Below are positions 29,631-40,391 of a stretch of DNA of 64,000 nt, piece after piece (positions within the stretch are counted from its first letter, which is position 1; each line of letters starts with the position of its first letter). This DNA comes from Theileria orientalis strain Shintoku (Eukaryota > Apicomplexa > Aconoidasida > Piroplasmida > Theileriidae): positions 1,674,001 to 1,738,000 of the forward strand of contig NC_025263.1 in the NCBI RefSeq assembly GCF_000740895.1. The letters run 5' to 3'. The notes under the pieces are model-generated. The model made no database searches, was not told where the DNA came from, and worked only from the letters and a program-made list of their open reading frames with translations. The position numbers were made by a program, and so were the translations under genes.

Positions 29631-32600
29631 ATGGAGTTGATAAAGGGAAAGGAGATATTAAATAGATTTAGTGCGTTGCACAAAGGAGGAATAAGAATTC
29701 TGGGAAGAGTGACAGGAGATCAATCAGCAGGAGGAGGAGAAGGAGAACAGCAAGAAGCGTTGCAAGCAGAAGAGCAGCAGCTGGGACAAACAGTGTTAGG
29801 AGTGGGAGGAAAGACGACGGGCCAGGAGAGCGGAGCGACGCAAGGAGAGAAGACGAGTGTGATAGTGGGAGACGGAGGAGAGCAGAAGGAGGAAAACATA
29901 GACGACGAGTTGCTGTGGAGTAACCAGTACAGTTACGACGAGTTCATAGACTCGCTGAGCTGGCAGTACGAAGAAAGAGGCACGAAGGAGGAGGAAAAGA
30001 GGCACTGGAGTTACCCGCGGCGCTGGAGCGTTAAGCTGTTCAACCTGAAGGTGACGAACCTGACGAACGACACGATCAGCTGCTTCGCAGAGTTCGACTT
30101 CGGAGGAAGCAGAAACGAGTGCAGAGTGCAAATAGGAAGCAACAACTACATACTTAACAGAGGCTGGAGTAAAAACTACATAAGAACGCCGGTGCTGAAG
30201 AACGTGGAGAAGGACAACGTGAGAAGCTTCAACTGCGCGCACTCGTTCGAGTACAGAGGAAGTTATTTAGACTTGGAAAACGAAAAGCTGAGGATCAAGG
30301 TGTGGAAGTGCCAGACGTACACGATTAACACGCTGGAGAGCATCTACGAGGAGTACCTGCTCAAGTTCGCGGAGGGAGACGAGCACGTGGAAATCATGAT
30401 GTTCAAGTACCTGGAGGGGCAGAAGAAGTACACGTGCAAGCTCTCCTTTAACCTGTTCTTCCAGGAACTATACGACTTTGAACTTAACCTGATCAACTTC
30501 AGAATACAAAACTCGATATCGTCATACTACCTCTTCAACTACTACCAGTTCTACCTGCAAAAGAGAATGAACAGGGAGCTGGAGAAAGAGGAAGGGAAGG
30601 CGAAAGGGAAGGAAGTGGCGAAGCGCGATAACTTTAACCTGTTGAGTAAGATGAAGTATAGACTGTTCAAGGTAAAAATGGAGAGAAAAATGAGTAAAAT
30701 AAATGCAAACGCTAAAAAGGGAAAACGTAAGAAGAAAAAGGAAGAGGAGGAAGAGGACGACGATGAAGAGGATGATGAGGATGATGAGGAGGATGAGGAA
30801 GATGAGGAAGCTAACAGCAACGAAAATGAGACCACTAACACAAGCAGCGATGTAAACAGTAATGTGAGTACAAACGGTAACGTGAGAGGGGGACCCAGTA
30901 CAAACGTGAAAGGAGGAGCTAGTACGAATTCCAATGCAAATGATAATGGTAGTGCAAACGCTAACGCTGATTCTAAAGGCAACGCCAGTACAAATGCAAA
31001 CGCTAAAGGAAACAAGAATTCAAAAGCTAATAGTAAGGAGACAAAAAAGAAGAAGAAAAAAAAGAAGAAAAAGAAAAGGAAGTCGCAAGTAGGAGTAGGA
31101 TACGTTACAAGCGAAGACAAGGATGAAAGTAGAGACACGACGCTGGCGTTCATAAGTAAAAACAAGGAGTACATAGGGATACTGCGGGAGTACACGACGC
31201 TGTTCGTGCAGCTGGGAACGTACTACCCGTTCGAGTGTAAGCTGCCGCCGTCACCAAGGCTGGTGATCAGGCTGAAGACGAACAACAGCCTCTATCGCAA
31301 AAATTTGGAAATCACGTCGCACTCAGTGAGAAACGCGTTCGGATGCGAGTGGGATAACCTGGGAGGGATACTGTTTAGAGGAACGCTGTCAGAGTTGGCA
31401 AACTCGCATCTAGAAATAAGGCTGCTGGACTGGAGTGCGCCGAAGGCAGCAAACTGCATAGGAGTGACGAAGATACCGATGAAGTCAATAGTGGATTACC
31501 CGTACGTTAACAGCACGTTTCACGCGCCAGAGTGGCTGAGACTGAAGAGCCAGTACGAAGGATGGGCGAGTCACCTGGCAGACCTGCAGCTGGGCTCAGT
31601 CTCAGGAAAACTGGTGGTAAACAGGAAACCGCGCTACAGACAGCTGAGAGGATTCAACGCAGTGACGTCATCGCAGCAGATGCTGATCGTGCAGGTGAAC
31701 AACATAGACCAGCTGCTGGCAATAACGCAGGAAGCAGTGGACTCGTACGTGGAGGTGACCTTCAACAACGTGACGGTGAGGACGAACCTGTGCAAGGACA
31801 TGTTGGGGCCAATATACAACGAGGAGCTGTACATACCGATACAAACAGATGAGAACGCGGGCGCGACGGGAGTGAGCTACCAGGAGCTGGTGGAAATGGG
31901 CCTGATAAGAGTGACGGTTTGGGGCTACATAATGGAGAAGCTCAACTACTTCGGAAGCTGCGGAATAGGAGTGAGAGAAGTGCTCTTCAACAAGAACGCG
32001 CCGAGGCAGCTGAGCAAGAAGACGCACAACATCATGGACACGTTCAAGTACGAGACGACGTACGAAACGAGAGTGTACACAGGAACGAGGAAGCTGTACC
32101 ACTACCAGTACAACCAGCAGGACAGCATCTCGAACATCAACATGTCAGTGTGGTTCTACCCATCAATACAGCTGGACAGCAGCGCACTGAGCAGAGGAAG
32201 TAAGGCGGTGAGTCAGTCACTAGGGCCGCCAGGAGGAGGAGCGGAGAAGAGCGAGAGCCAGGATGGGCCGGGGCTGCAGGACCTGCAGACGGACGAGGAA
32301 AGAATCAACAAGCTCTTCGAGATATGGAGGAGCATCTGCAGCATGACGAACAACGAGCACTTCGCAGACTACTGCTACCTCTACAACCAGTTCGGAGACA
32401 AGATGTTCCCGAGTAGTTTCGTGCAGACAATACACCCGCCGCCGCAAATAGAGAGCATGAAGCACATGTTCCACTACGTCTCGTGCATAACATTCACGAA
32501 CAAGAGTCTGCACAACGCGTTCACAGTGGACTTCCTGCTGAAGCTGAAGGCAGGAAACGTGCTGGACCACTGCATGCTGCTGTGCAGCTTCCTGTTAAAC

Positions 32601-35600
32601 AGCTACAGCAACACGTACATAGCAATAGGACAGCAGAAGGATAAGAAGTACAACGCGTTCGTAATACAGTACTACGCGTCAGACGTGGTGAACCACTCGA
32701 ACTACGAGGCGAACGGGACTGAAGGAGCGCAGGGAATAAAGCTGGACGGAGAAGGAAATGAGCAGGAAAGCGAAGGAGAAAGTGAGTCAGGAGGCGGGAA
32801 GAAGGTGGTGATCTACGACATGATAGTGAACCAGATCACGGAGATTAACCTGAGCAGGTACGAGGAGCTGGGCAAGGAGACGAGAGAAGAGTGGGCGAAG
32901 AGAGAGAACAAGAAGCTTAATTTCATGGGCATCAACATGCTGTTTAATAACAAAAACGTATGGCTGAACGTGCAGGACCAGAGAGCAGTGCCGCTGCTGG
33001 ACTACGACGTCAACAACATCAACAACTGGTACCCCTTCATCCCATATAACCCGGTGAGGAGCACGCCGATGTACTACTACACGAGGACGATGAACGTGAT
33101 CAACAATCTGCTGACGGGAGGGACGGGAGTGAGTGCGCCGAACAAGCACAAGGAGCTGACTGAGAAGAAGTACTACATAGACTGGAACAGACTTAACGAC
33201 TACAAAGTCAACAAGATGGAGCAGAGCGTGCTGGAGGAGCTGAACAGAAGCATCGTGATCTACAGAAGCTCGCAGAACCTGTCGACGAACTACAACAGGT
33301 GCGACCGCCTGCAAAAGTACCTGAAAAAGTACCTGCTGATGACGCACGAGGAAAACATAAGCAACGAGGATAACATTCAGATCATCAGAAGCCAGATCAA
33401 GGAGTGGAAGGAGGAGCTGGAGCGAAGAATCCCGAGCAGCTACCAGGCGCTGATAAGAACGCTGCACTTCAACACGGTCGACAGCGGAATCATCTTCGAC
33501 GTGGCGAAGCACAAGTTGAACTTTCTGGACTCGAGAGAGAGCACGAGCATCTTCGTGACAACACTAAAAATATTTCAGCTCTCAGGAGGGCTCTACAGCA
33601 CGTACCTGCTGGTGATGTACTCGTCAAAAATACACGAAAAACTGAGAAAGGAGATTTTGCTTCACAGATACCTGGTAAACAGGAAAAACATGATGAGAAA
33701 GACAGTGAAGAACGTGAAAAACGCAATGAGCGAGGAGGAGGGAGAAGAGGCAATGGAAATAGAGCAACTGATAATAGAAGGAATGGGAGAAGAGGGAGAC
33801 ACGGGGGAGCTGATGGACAGCGGAAGTGGCCTCGGAACTGGACTGGGAAGCGGCAGCGGATCCAGCAGGTTTGGATCGGCAAGCACAAACAGGTTCGGAG
33901 ACAGCGCGCTCGGCAGCAGCTCAAGTAATTTCGGAACAAGCGTGAGCTTCGGAGGCCTTGCGAGCTCGGGCGACAAGCAGGGAAGCAAGGACTCGAAGCG
34001 CAAGAGGAAGAAGGCGCTGGCAGACGTGGTCACGAAGAACCTGAAGATGCAGACGAGGAACTTCAACAAGCTGAAGACGAAGCAGCTGAAAAACCTCAAC
34101 TCGCTGAGCAACCAGGGCACCACTGACCTCTCGAGCGTGAGCAGCAGCGACCTGTGCACCGAGAGCAGCTACGCCAGCGAGGGAGAGGAGGCGCGAGGAG
34201 TGACGCTGGGCAGCGGCGACTTCGACCGCGAGAAGCTGCTCAACATGCCCTCCTACGACTTCGGCAGGGCGAGCACGGTGACCTTCAGCAGCAAGCAGGG
34301 GTCGAGTCTGGACAGAGGCACGACCTTCAGCCTGCGCAGCAGCACGGTCAACTTCGAGGCCACGAAGAGCACGTTCAGCCTCAGCAAGGACAGCCTGGGC
34401 AGCGTGGGCTTCGACCAGGCGACGCGGAGGCTGAGCACGAGCATAATCAAGAGCATGAGCTCGAACGGGACCGACCGCGCGAAGGAGAAGCTGGGAAGTT
34501 CCAGCGCGTTTAGCGACGGAAGTAAACTGGTGAGTTCCGGCGCTTTTAGCAGCAGCATTGGAACGGGAGGATCGGGCTCATTTAGCTCCAGTAACCTGGG
34601 GGACTCCAACAGGTTCAGCAGCAGCATTAGAACGGGAGGCTCGGGCTCACTCAAGTCGAGTAAACTGGGAGAGTCAGTGAGATTTGACACGAGAACGAGT
34701 GAGCTAGGAGGGTCGAACGAGTATGGCACGACCAAGTTCTCAGACTCGAAAAGATTTGCGAGTGGAAGCGTCAGTAGCATCGGCGGCGTCAGTTTGGGAT
34801 CAAGCGGAAAGTTTGACTCGACCTTGGACGTGGACACGAAGTTGGCCAACTTGACAAATAAGGCGAAGTTGGTGCTGGTTGATAGGCCTCGGGAAAGAGG
34901 AAGGTCGGATGAGCAGGTGCCAGCGCACCTGATGAGTAGCAGTAACCTGGGCAGCATGGCGGAAAGCGGGTTGAACAGCGGAGGGAGCGGTAGCTTTACG
35001 ATCGTAGGAATCAGTAACTTTACGACCGTAGGAAGCAGTGAAATGAGCGACGCGAACATAGGGAGCGTCAGTAACCTGGAGAGTGTGGCGGCCAGCAACA
35101 GTAACCTGGAAAGTGTTGTAAACATGGCAAGCAGCACGAAGTTGAACACGGAGAGCGGAAGCACCAGTAGCAGTTCGTCGAGCAATGACACGAGTGAAGA
35201 GTCGCAGAAGGTGAAGGTTAACAAGAAGTTGCTGCTGGACAGTAAAATCGTTAAAAATAAGAAGGTGGACGGGGGAAGGGATAGGAGCGCGATGGGTAGC
35301 GACAACATGGAAGTCATAAAAAATCTGGACAAGTACGCAAATCTCGGAGGCCTCGAAAGTACCAGGAAGGAGGCGAAGAGGGCCGGAGCAAAGATAGGGT
35401 TCCTGAACAACATCTTCGACATATCAAGCACCAGCGGCAGCAGCAGCGTTAGCTTAGACAATAGCACTGATGCCAAAAGAAGCGACAATAACAGTAGAGT
35501 TGGAGCAGACACGGACGTAAGTAGGTCACGGAGCAGGCTTGAGAGCATAGGACTGGCGAGTGGGAGTGGAACCAGCAGCAGCAGCGAATTTGAAACAGAT

Positions 35601-37832
35601 AGCAGGTTTGACAGCATGGCGGCCGGAACCAACGAAACCAACGAAACCAACGGATTTAGCGAAACTGATGGGTTCAGCACGGACAGTAACAGAACATACA
35701 GTGTGGACAACAGCAGACTTGCAAGTAGCAGCGACGGTAACAACCGTACAAGTAGCGTTACCAACAGTGTAACAAACAGTATTACGAACACCGTTACCAA
35801 CAGTCGAGACAGTGTGACAAACAGCATTGGAAACAGTGGGCTTGAGAGCATAGCAGAAAGCGACGTGCTAGATTCGGGAAGTGCGAGGAAAAGTGGGCAG
35901 GGAAATATGAGTATCAGAGGAATAAGTATGAGAAGCAGCGTTAACGCAAGCGACACGTACTCGAGGGGATCAGTAAACTCGAACGTTAACAGCGACGGAA
36001 GCGCATTCGAAAGCGGAAAGAGGAGGTCAGAGGAGGAGGCGATCAGCAGCTTCTCAAGCATATCAGGCTTCACAACAACGATATCGACGAGCAGGACGAA
36101 CGCATCGTCGCCCTCCTCGGACGAGTTTGTGTACAGCGAGTCAGTAAGCGCGACGCCGCAAGGTGGATTGGGGCCGCAGGAGAAAGCGGAAGCCAGCACG
36201 CCCAGCATAAGCAACAGCGTCCAGCCGAAAACGCTAAGTGTAGGCAATAGTATCCACTCCAGTAGAACCGGAACTAACACGAATTCACCCAGAGGTAGTA
36301 GTCGCCAGGGCACTAGCACCAGCAAGAGTACAGAAAGTAAACTGGGCATTGAAAAGAACATATTCTTATCAGCAGAAAACAGACTCAGAAGCACAGAAAG
36401 CGTAAACAGTATAACGAGATTGGGAACGAATGAGAACGGACTGAGTAACGCAAGTGGCAGTAAGAGAGTGGTGGAAACGAGGCTAGATCATGATTCAGTG
36501 GATAAGAATGAGTATGTGGATAAAGTGGAAATGGCTGTGCCAGTAAGATCAACAAGTTCGCGAGAAATGATGAAAGCGAGCGAGGAAGTGAGGGCGAGTA
36601 AGCTGTTGGCAAACAGACTCCTTAAAAACACGTCACTGTCAAGTAACACGGCGATATCGAGAGGCGCGAGTCGAGCACCAAGTAGTATATCAGACACGTA
36701 TCTAAAGCCAGCATCGCAGCCAACAGTGAGTAAGCAGCTCACGTTCAGTTCGTCAGAAGCAAGTCTTGGGAACGCCGTGAATGAGATGAGTGGTGTTAAG
36801 GGGAGCATGTCTGATTCTTCACTAAGATCAAGCGATGGAACGAATGTGGACTCGAAAGGAACAAGTTCGTCAAGAGAGAGTTACGGAAATGGAAGCAACG
36901 TGGTGTCAAACATGATGAGTAGAAACACAGGCCTCGGCTCACTGAGAGAGAACAGTTATTCAAGCGGCTCAATAGACACAAACACGAGTAGTGGAACGAC
37001 GGTCAGCGTCGATGAGGCCAGTGGTAACGCAAGTAGCCTAGCGAGCAACAGCGTCAGCGGCACCAGTACCCTGACAGACGGGAAGCAAGGAGGCGACGTT
37101 GGTAGTAGCACTAACGGTAGTGGCATTGGTAACAGCATTAACAGTGGTAACAGTAGCAGTAGCGGCAATGGCATTGGTAGCAGTAGCAATAGCAGTGGAA
37201 GTGCATACGAGAACGCGTTGAGAGCAAATAGGTATCTGAACACAGGGTCGATGAGCAACGCGAGTAAAGGATACGAGTCAAACAGGTTCTCGAGTAGAAG
37301 CATGAGGTCGGGAACGAACAAGAGTGTGCAAAGCGGCACGTACACGACGTCAAGCAGCAGCAGTAACCTGGGAAGCGGATCCATCCGGACTAGTCTGCCG
37401 AACAGTTCAGTAAAAACGAGCAGTAGTAACCTGGGAAGCGGATCCGTCCAGAATAGTCTACCGAGAAGTTCACTGGCAAGCAGCAGTAACCTCCAGACGA
37501 GTTCACTGAAGAGCGGCAGTGTCAGCACGGACAAAAGCAGCCAAAGGATGAGCCTGGGGAGCAGTAGCGCCAGCACAAGAGTGTGGAACGTAAACCTGAT
37601 GAGCGTGGAAAGGAACACGAGCAATACAACGAGCTCCTTCAGCAACAGCAACAGTGAAAATAGCGGCCTGATGAGTAAAAGTAGCATTAACACAGACAGT
37701 AGCTTGGGAAGCCTGAAAACAAGTAACAGCAGCAGTATCGGAAACAGTATCGGAGGAAGCGAAGAGATCGCGAGAGAAAAGGGTGGCAGAAATTATAGGA
37801 AAATAAACGTATATAAATCATTCGTAAAATGA
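29631..37832 (+). CDS. Giant C2 / transglutaminase-like protein (CC2D2A/CEP76-type core) with Ser/Asn-rich tail
   Basis: Uninterrupted frame of 2733 residues. Residues 130-330 and two later blocks (about 535-660 and 680-800) look like C2-type beta-sandwich domains, for example PRLVIRLKTNNSLYRK, then LEIRLLDW and GVTKIPMKSIV, and SYVEVTFNNVTVRTN. At about 970-1120 follows a block with LDHCMLLCSFLLNSYSNTY, then an aromatic IYDMI strand and KNVWLNVQD. It resembles the inactive transglutaminase-like domain that sits after C2 domains in CC2D2A and CEP76, centrosome/cilium-base proteins. Between the first and second C2 blocks lies an acidic run followed by a poly-Lys run (near 365-485). From about residue 1390 on the protein is disordered, dominated by Ser, Asn, Gly and Thr. 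The assignment rests on pattern memory and is moderate. Confidence 0.6.
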   Translation: MELIKGKEILNRFSALHKGGIRILGRVTGDQSAGGGEGEQQEALQAEEQQLGQTVLGVGGKTTGQESGATQGEKTSVIVGDGGEQKEENIDDELLWSNQYSYDEFIDSLSWQYEERGTKEEEKRHWSYPRRWSVKLFNLKVTNLTNDTISCFAEFDFGGSRNECRVQIGSNNYILNRGWSKNYIRTPVLKNVEKDNVRSFNCAHSFEYRGSYLDLENEKLRIKVWKCQTYTINTLESIYEEYLLKFAEGDEHVEIMMFKYLEGQKKYTCKLSFNLFFQELYDFELNLINFRIQNSISSYYLFNYYQFYLQKRMNRELEKEEGKAKGKEVAKRDNFNLLSKMKYRLFKVKMERKMSKINANAKKGKRKKKKEEEEEDDDEEDDEDDEEDEEDEEANSNENETTNTSSDVNSNVSTNGNVRGGPSTNVKGGASTNSNANDNGSANANADSKGNASTNANAKGNKNSKANSKETKKKKKKKKKKKRKSQVGVGYVTSEDKDESRDTTLAFISKNKEYIGILREYTTLFVQLGTYYPFECKLPPSPRLVIRLKTNNSLYRKNLEITSHSVRNAFGCEWDNLGGILFRGTLSELANSHLEIRLLDWSAPKAANCIGVTKIPMKSIVDYPYVNSTFHAPEWLRLKSQYEGWASHLADLQLGSVSGKLVVNRKPRYRQLRGFNAVTSSQQMLIVQVNNIDQLLAITQEAVDSYVEVTFNNVTVRTNLCKDMLGPIYNEELYIPIQTDENAGATGVSYQELVEMGLIRVTVWGYIMEKLNYFGSCGIGVREVLFNKNAPRQLSKKTHNIMDTFKYETTYETRVYTGTRKLYHYQYNQQDSISNINMSVWFYPSIQLDSSALSRGSKAVSQSLGPPGGGAEKSESQDGPGLQDLQTDEERINKLFEIWRSICSMTNNEHFADYCYLYNQFGDKMFPSSFVQTIHPPPQIESMKHMFHYVSCITFTNKSLHNAFTVDFLLKLKAGNVLDHCMLLCSFLLNSYSNTYIAIGQQKDKKYNAFVIQYYASDVVNHSNYEANGTEGAQGIKLDGEGNEQESEGESESGGGKKVVIYDMIVNQITEINLSRYEELGKETREEWAKRENKKLNFMGINMLFNNKNVWLNVQDQRAVPLLDYDVNNINNWYPFIPYNPVRSTPMYYYTRTMNVINNLLTGGTGVSAPNKHKELTEKKYYIDWNRLNDYKVNKMEQSVLEELNRSIVIYRSSQNLSTNYNRCDRLQKYLKKYLLMTHEENISNEDNIQIIRSQIKEWKEELERRIPSSYQALIRTLHFNTVDSGIIFDVAKHKLNFLDSRESTSIFVTTLKIFQLSGGLYSTYLLVMYSSKIHEKLRKEILLHRYLVNRKNMMRKTVKNVKNAMSEEEGEEAMEIEQLIIEGMGEEGDTGELMDSGSGLGTGLGSGSGSSRFGSASTNRFGDSALGSSSSNFGTSVSFGGLASSGDKQGSKDSKRKRKKALADVVTKNLKMQTRNFNKLKTKQLKNLNSLSNQGTTDLSSVSSSDLCTESSYASEGEEARGVTLGSGDFDREKLLNMPSYDFGRASTVTFSSKQGSSLDRGTTFSLRSSTVNFEATKSTFSLSKDSLGSVGFDQATRRLSTSIIKSMSSNGTDRAKEKLGSSSAFSDGSKLVSSGAFSSSIGTGGSGSFSSSNLGDSNRFSSSIRTGGSGSLKSSKLGESVRFDTRTSELGGSNEYGTTKFSDSKRFASGSVSSIGGVSLGSSGKFDSTLDVDTKLANLTNKAKLVLVDRPRERGRSDEQVPAHLMSSSNLGSMAESGLNSGGSGSFTIVGISNFTTVGSSEMSDANIGSVSNLESVAASNSNLESVVNMASSTKLNTESGSTSSSSSSNDTSEESQKVKVNKKLLLDSKIVKNKKVDGGRDRSAMGSDNMEVIKNLDKYANLGGLESTRKEAKRAGAKIGFLNNIFDISSTSGSSSVSLDNSTDAKRSDNNSRVGADTDVSRSRSRLESIGLASGSGTSSSSEFETDSRFDSMAAGTNETNETNGFSETDGFSTDSNRTYSVDNSRLASSSDGNNRTSSVTNSVTNSITNTVTNSRDSVTNSIGNSGLESIAESDVLDSGSARKSGQGNMSIRGISMRSSVNASDTYSRGSVNSNVNSDGSAFESGKRRSEEEAISSFSSISGFTTTISTSRTNASSPSSDEFVYSESVSATPQGGLGPQEKAEASTPSISNSVQPKTLSVGNSIHSSRTGTNTNSPRGSSRQGTSTSKSTESKLGIEKNIFLSAENRLRSTESVNSITRLGTNENGLSNASGSKRVVETRLDHDSVDKNEYVDKVEMAVPVRSTSSREMMKASEEVRASKLLANRLLKNTSLSSNTAISRGASRAPSSISDTYLKPASQPTVSKQLTFSSSEASLGNAVNEMSGVKGSMSDSSLRSSDGTNVDSKGTSSSRESYGNGSNVVSNMMSRNTGLGSLRENSYSSGSIDTNTSSGTTVSVDEASGNASSLASNSVSGTSTLTDGKQGGDVGSSTNGSGIGNSINSGNSSSSGNGIGSSSNSSGSAYENALRANRYLNTGSMSNASKGYESNRFSSRSMRSGTNKSVQSGTYTTSSSSSNLGSGSIRTSLPNSSVKTSSSNLGSGSVQNSLPRSSLASSSNLQTSSLKSGSVSTDKSSQRMSLGSSSASTRVWNVNLMSVERNTSNTTSSFSNSNSENSGLMSKSSINTDSSLGSLKTSNSSSIGNSIGGSEEIAREKGGRNYRKINVYKSFVK

Positions 37833-37946
37833 ACCCAATTTAGTAAATATTTTATGTACACATTTAAGTAAAAAGCATATATGTGCTAAAAAAAAGTAAT
37901 TTGTATGAGATGGAAATAAATAAAATAAAAAGTAAATTCAAAGAAG

Positions 37947-40179
37947 ATGGGAGAATCGAGTGAAATCGTAGTGTACAGAAACGACAAGTCAATAGTACTT
38001 TATAACAAAACGGGCCAAATAAGAGCATTGCCAATATACGATATAGAAGTCCTGGAGAACGAAGAGTAAGTAGATACGTCGTAAAGTAGCTAGAAGAGTA
38101 GTAGATATCCACACATAGAGCGAGCACTGATGAGTGAGTAGGGAGAGTGATGGCAACACGTGCCCGTTCTGCGGAAGCATACTTACCGGAGAAAAGTACA
38201 ACTACATCGCAAAAGCATATTTCTACCTGCTCCAAAACTCCTTTCAAAGCTACAACAACATGACCCAGAAGCTGGTAGAAACGCACATAAACGACAGCCC
38301 GAGTGGCGCCGACGAGAAGATAAACACGGAAAAGGGCAGGGAGGAGCATATGGGCAGAGAAGCGAGGGAAACGAGGGACGACTTCGGCAACGCCTCCTTC
38401 AGTAACAGGACCGTGGAGCAGGAGATAGTAGTCAACGAAATCATCGAGTTGCCCAAAAACATACCAAAATATCTGCTAATCACGGGCTACTACAAGCGGT
38501 TTTTCATAGAAGGTCGGAAGTTAGGCTCCGGGTCCTACGGCCACGTCTACAACTGCACGCACATAATGGACCAACTGAAGCTGGTGAGAAAAAATGGCAA
38601 AAAGCAGTCATTTAAAACATGATTGCACGTTAATTAGCATCTGACTGTCTGATTACGAGTTACTTGGTAGTTGTTTAGCGATTAGAATACCTGACTAGTG
38701 TTAACTTAGTAGCTAATAGCCTAACTGGTAGCTACTTAGTTATTAGGCGTAAATGGTACTAGTGTACATGACGTGAATATCTCTAAGATTTCCTAATGAG
38801 TGATCAATCTGTAGGGAGAGTACGCAGTAAAGAAGCTGCCAATCGGAGACGATATGGAGTGGCTGAAGAAGGCAATCAAGGAGATAAAGATAAGAGAAAA
38901 CATACGCCACAAGAACGTAGTCGACTACAACCACTCGTGGCTGGAAATGTACAGAATGAACGAGCTGTGCCCATGGATACCATACCTCTTCATACTCATG
39001 GAATACTGCAACGGAGGGAACCTGTACAACTATATACAGTCAATATACAAAGCACCAGAATCGAAAGGGAAGGGAAAACGATACGAGTACGAAGGGAAAG
39101 GGCCAGGAGATGACACTGCGGCCGGTGATTACGGCGAAGACGCGGGGTCGGCTCCCGGGGAGCACTCCGGCGGCGACTACCTGAGCGACGACGAGATCAT
39201 GGTGCTCTTCGTGGACATACTGAGCGGGCTGGACCACCTCCACAAGAACTTCATCATTCACAGGGACCTGAAGCCGTCGAACATCCTGCTCAAGTTCGTC
39301 AACGGCTCCGCGAGCGCGATCATATCGGACTTCGGAACGTGCGAAATCTTCTCGCAGAAGTCCTCAAAGTCAGGCTTCACGGGCACCATAGAGTACACGG
39401 CGCCTGAGTTGCTGGCGTCGACGCTGAGTCAATCGCTGCACCCTGTTGGCAGGGACGCCCTTCCAGAGGCGCAGGAGGGCCGGGGGCCGTTGGCTGAGGA
39501 CGCCACTGACTTGCCGACGAGGCAGGACAGTGTGAACCTTCCGGCTCTGGTGGAGATGCCCTCGAGCAAGGCCAGCAAGGCGAGGTACAACAACAAGGTG
39601 GACCTGTGGAGCCTGGGAATCGTGCTGTACTACATGTCCTTCGGAAAGATACCCTTCCGCTCCGACGACATCGGGGAGTGCGTGAGGATGATAATCGAAT
39701 GCGAAGTGGCAGTGCCAGCCTACCCGAAGAGGAGTAAATTGATAGAGAACCTGATATGCAATCTGCTTTCAAAGGTAGGGAAAGGTGGACATTGCCAAAT
39801 CGCAACAGTCCATATCATAGCGTATCACCAAATGACAGTAGCCATCCCGTTTAGATAATAATTCGCAACCATTGATAGCTAGTTACTAGAACACTTTAAC
39901 CAGTATCTGGTAATGATTATACATACAACTACTAACTACTTTTGGGTGGACAAACTGTAATAGCTAGTTACAAGAACATTTTAACTAGTAGCTAGTTATC
40001 GGTGGACAGCCATTGGTCCTCACTAGCTCAGCATTGCACTAAATCCTTTTTAGAACAGTAACAGAAGAATGGACTGTGACGACCTACTGAACGTATATGA
40101 AGTTAACAGATATCTGATAAACAACGAGTACAACAAAAAGATTAGATACTCACTGCACCAGCGTTTCACAAACCACTGA
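37947..40179 (+). CDS. Protein kinase, IKS1-like
   Basis: Four exons (37947-38065, 38142-38583, 38815-39774, 40054-40179) give 548 residues. The N-terminal part has a short beta-rich block and a TCPFCGS Cys pair, as in fungal IKS1-type kinases. The kinase domain then shows the Gly-rich loop LGSGSYGHVY, lysine motif YAVKKL, catalytic loop HRDLKPSN, DFGTCE, APELL and DLWSLGIVLYYMSFGKIPF, ending with the subdomain XI arginine in NSNRRMD from the last exon. All catalytic residues are intact, so it should be active. Two insertions are seen: about 40 residues before DDEIMVLF and about 60 between APELL and the DLWS block, the latter with separate codon usage. It starts 114 bp after the giant gene on the same strand. 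Confidence 0.82.
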
Positions 40180-40391
40180 TGACAATGTTTTAAATGCTTA
40201 TATCAATACATGAGCTAACACGTAATTAAAAGAAACGACAATTGATGAGTACTTTTATACAGGTAAAACCAAAAGTCGATGTGTGCCTTATACTCCAGTC
40301 AAATCAAAATATGACTTGAGAAATTAGGTAATTTTATTGCAAGTATGAGCAGTGTGAGACTATATTACATGTTGGATGAGATGAGTTAAAG

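Noticed and set aside
30551..31195. Minus-strand frame rich in Phe and Ser
   Set aside because: Shadow of the acidic and poly-Lys region of the giant protein.
34253..36394. A 713-codon minus-strand frame antisense to the giant gene tail
   Set aside because: It mirrors Ser, Asn and Gly codons (AGC, AAC, GGA) and yields a Leu/Ser-only product; the sense frame continues on both sides.
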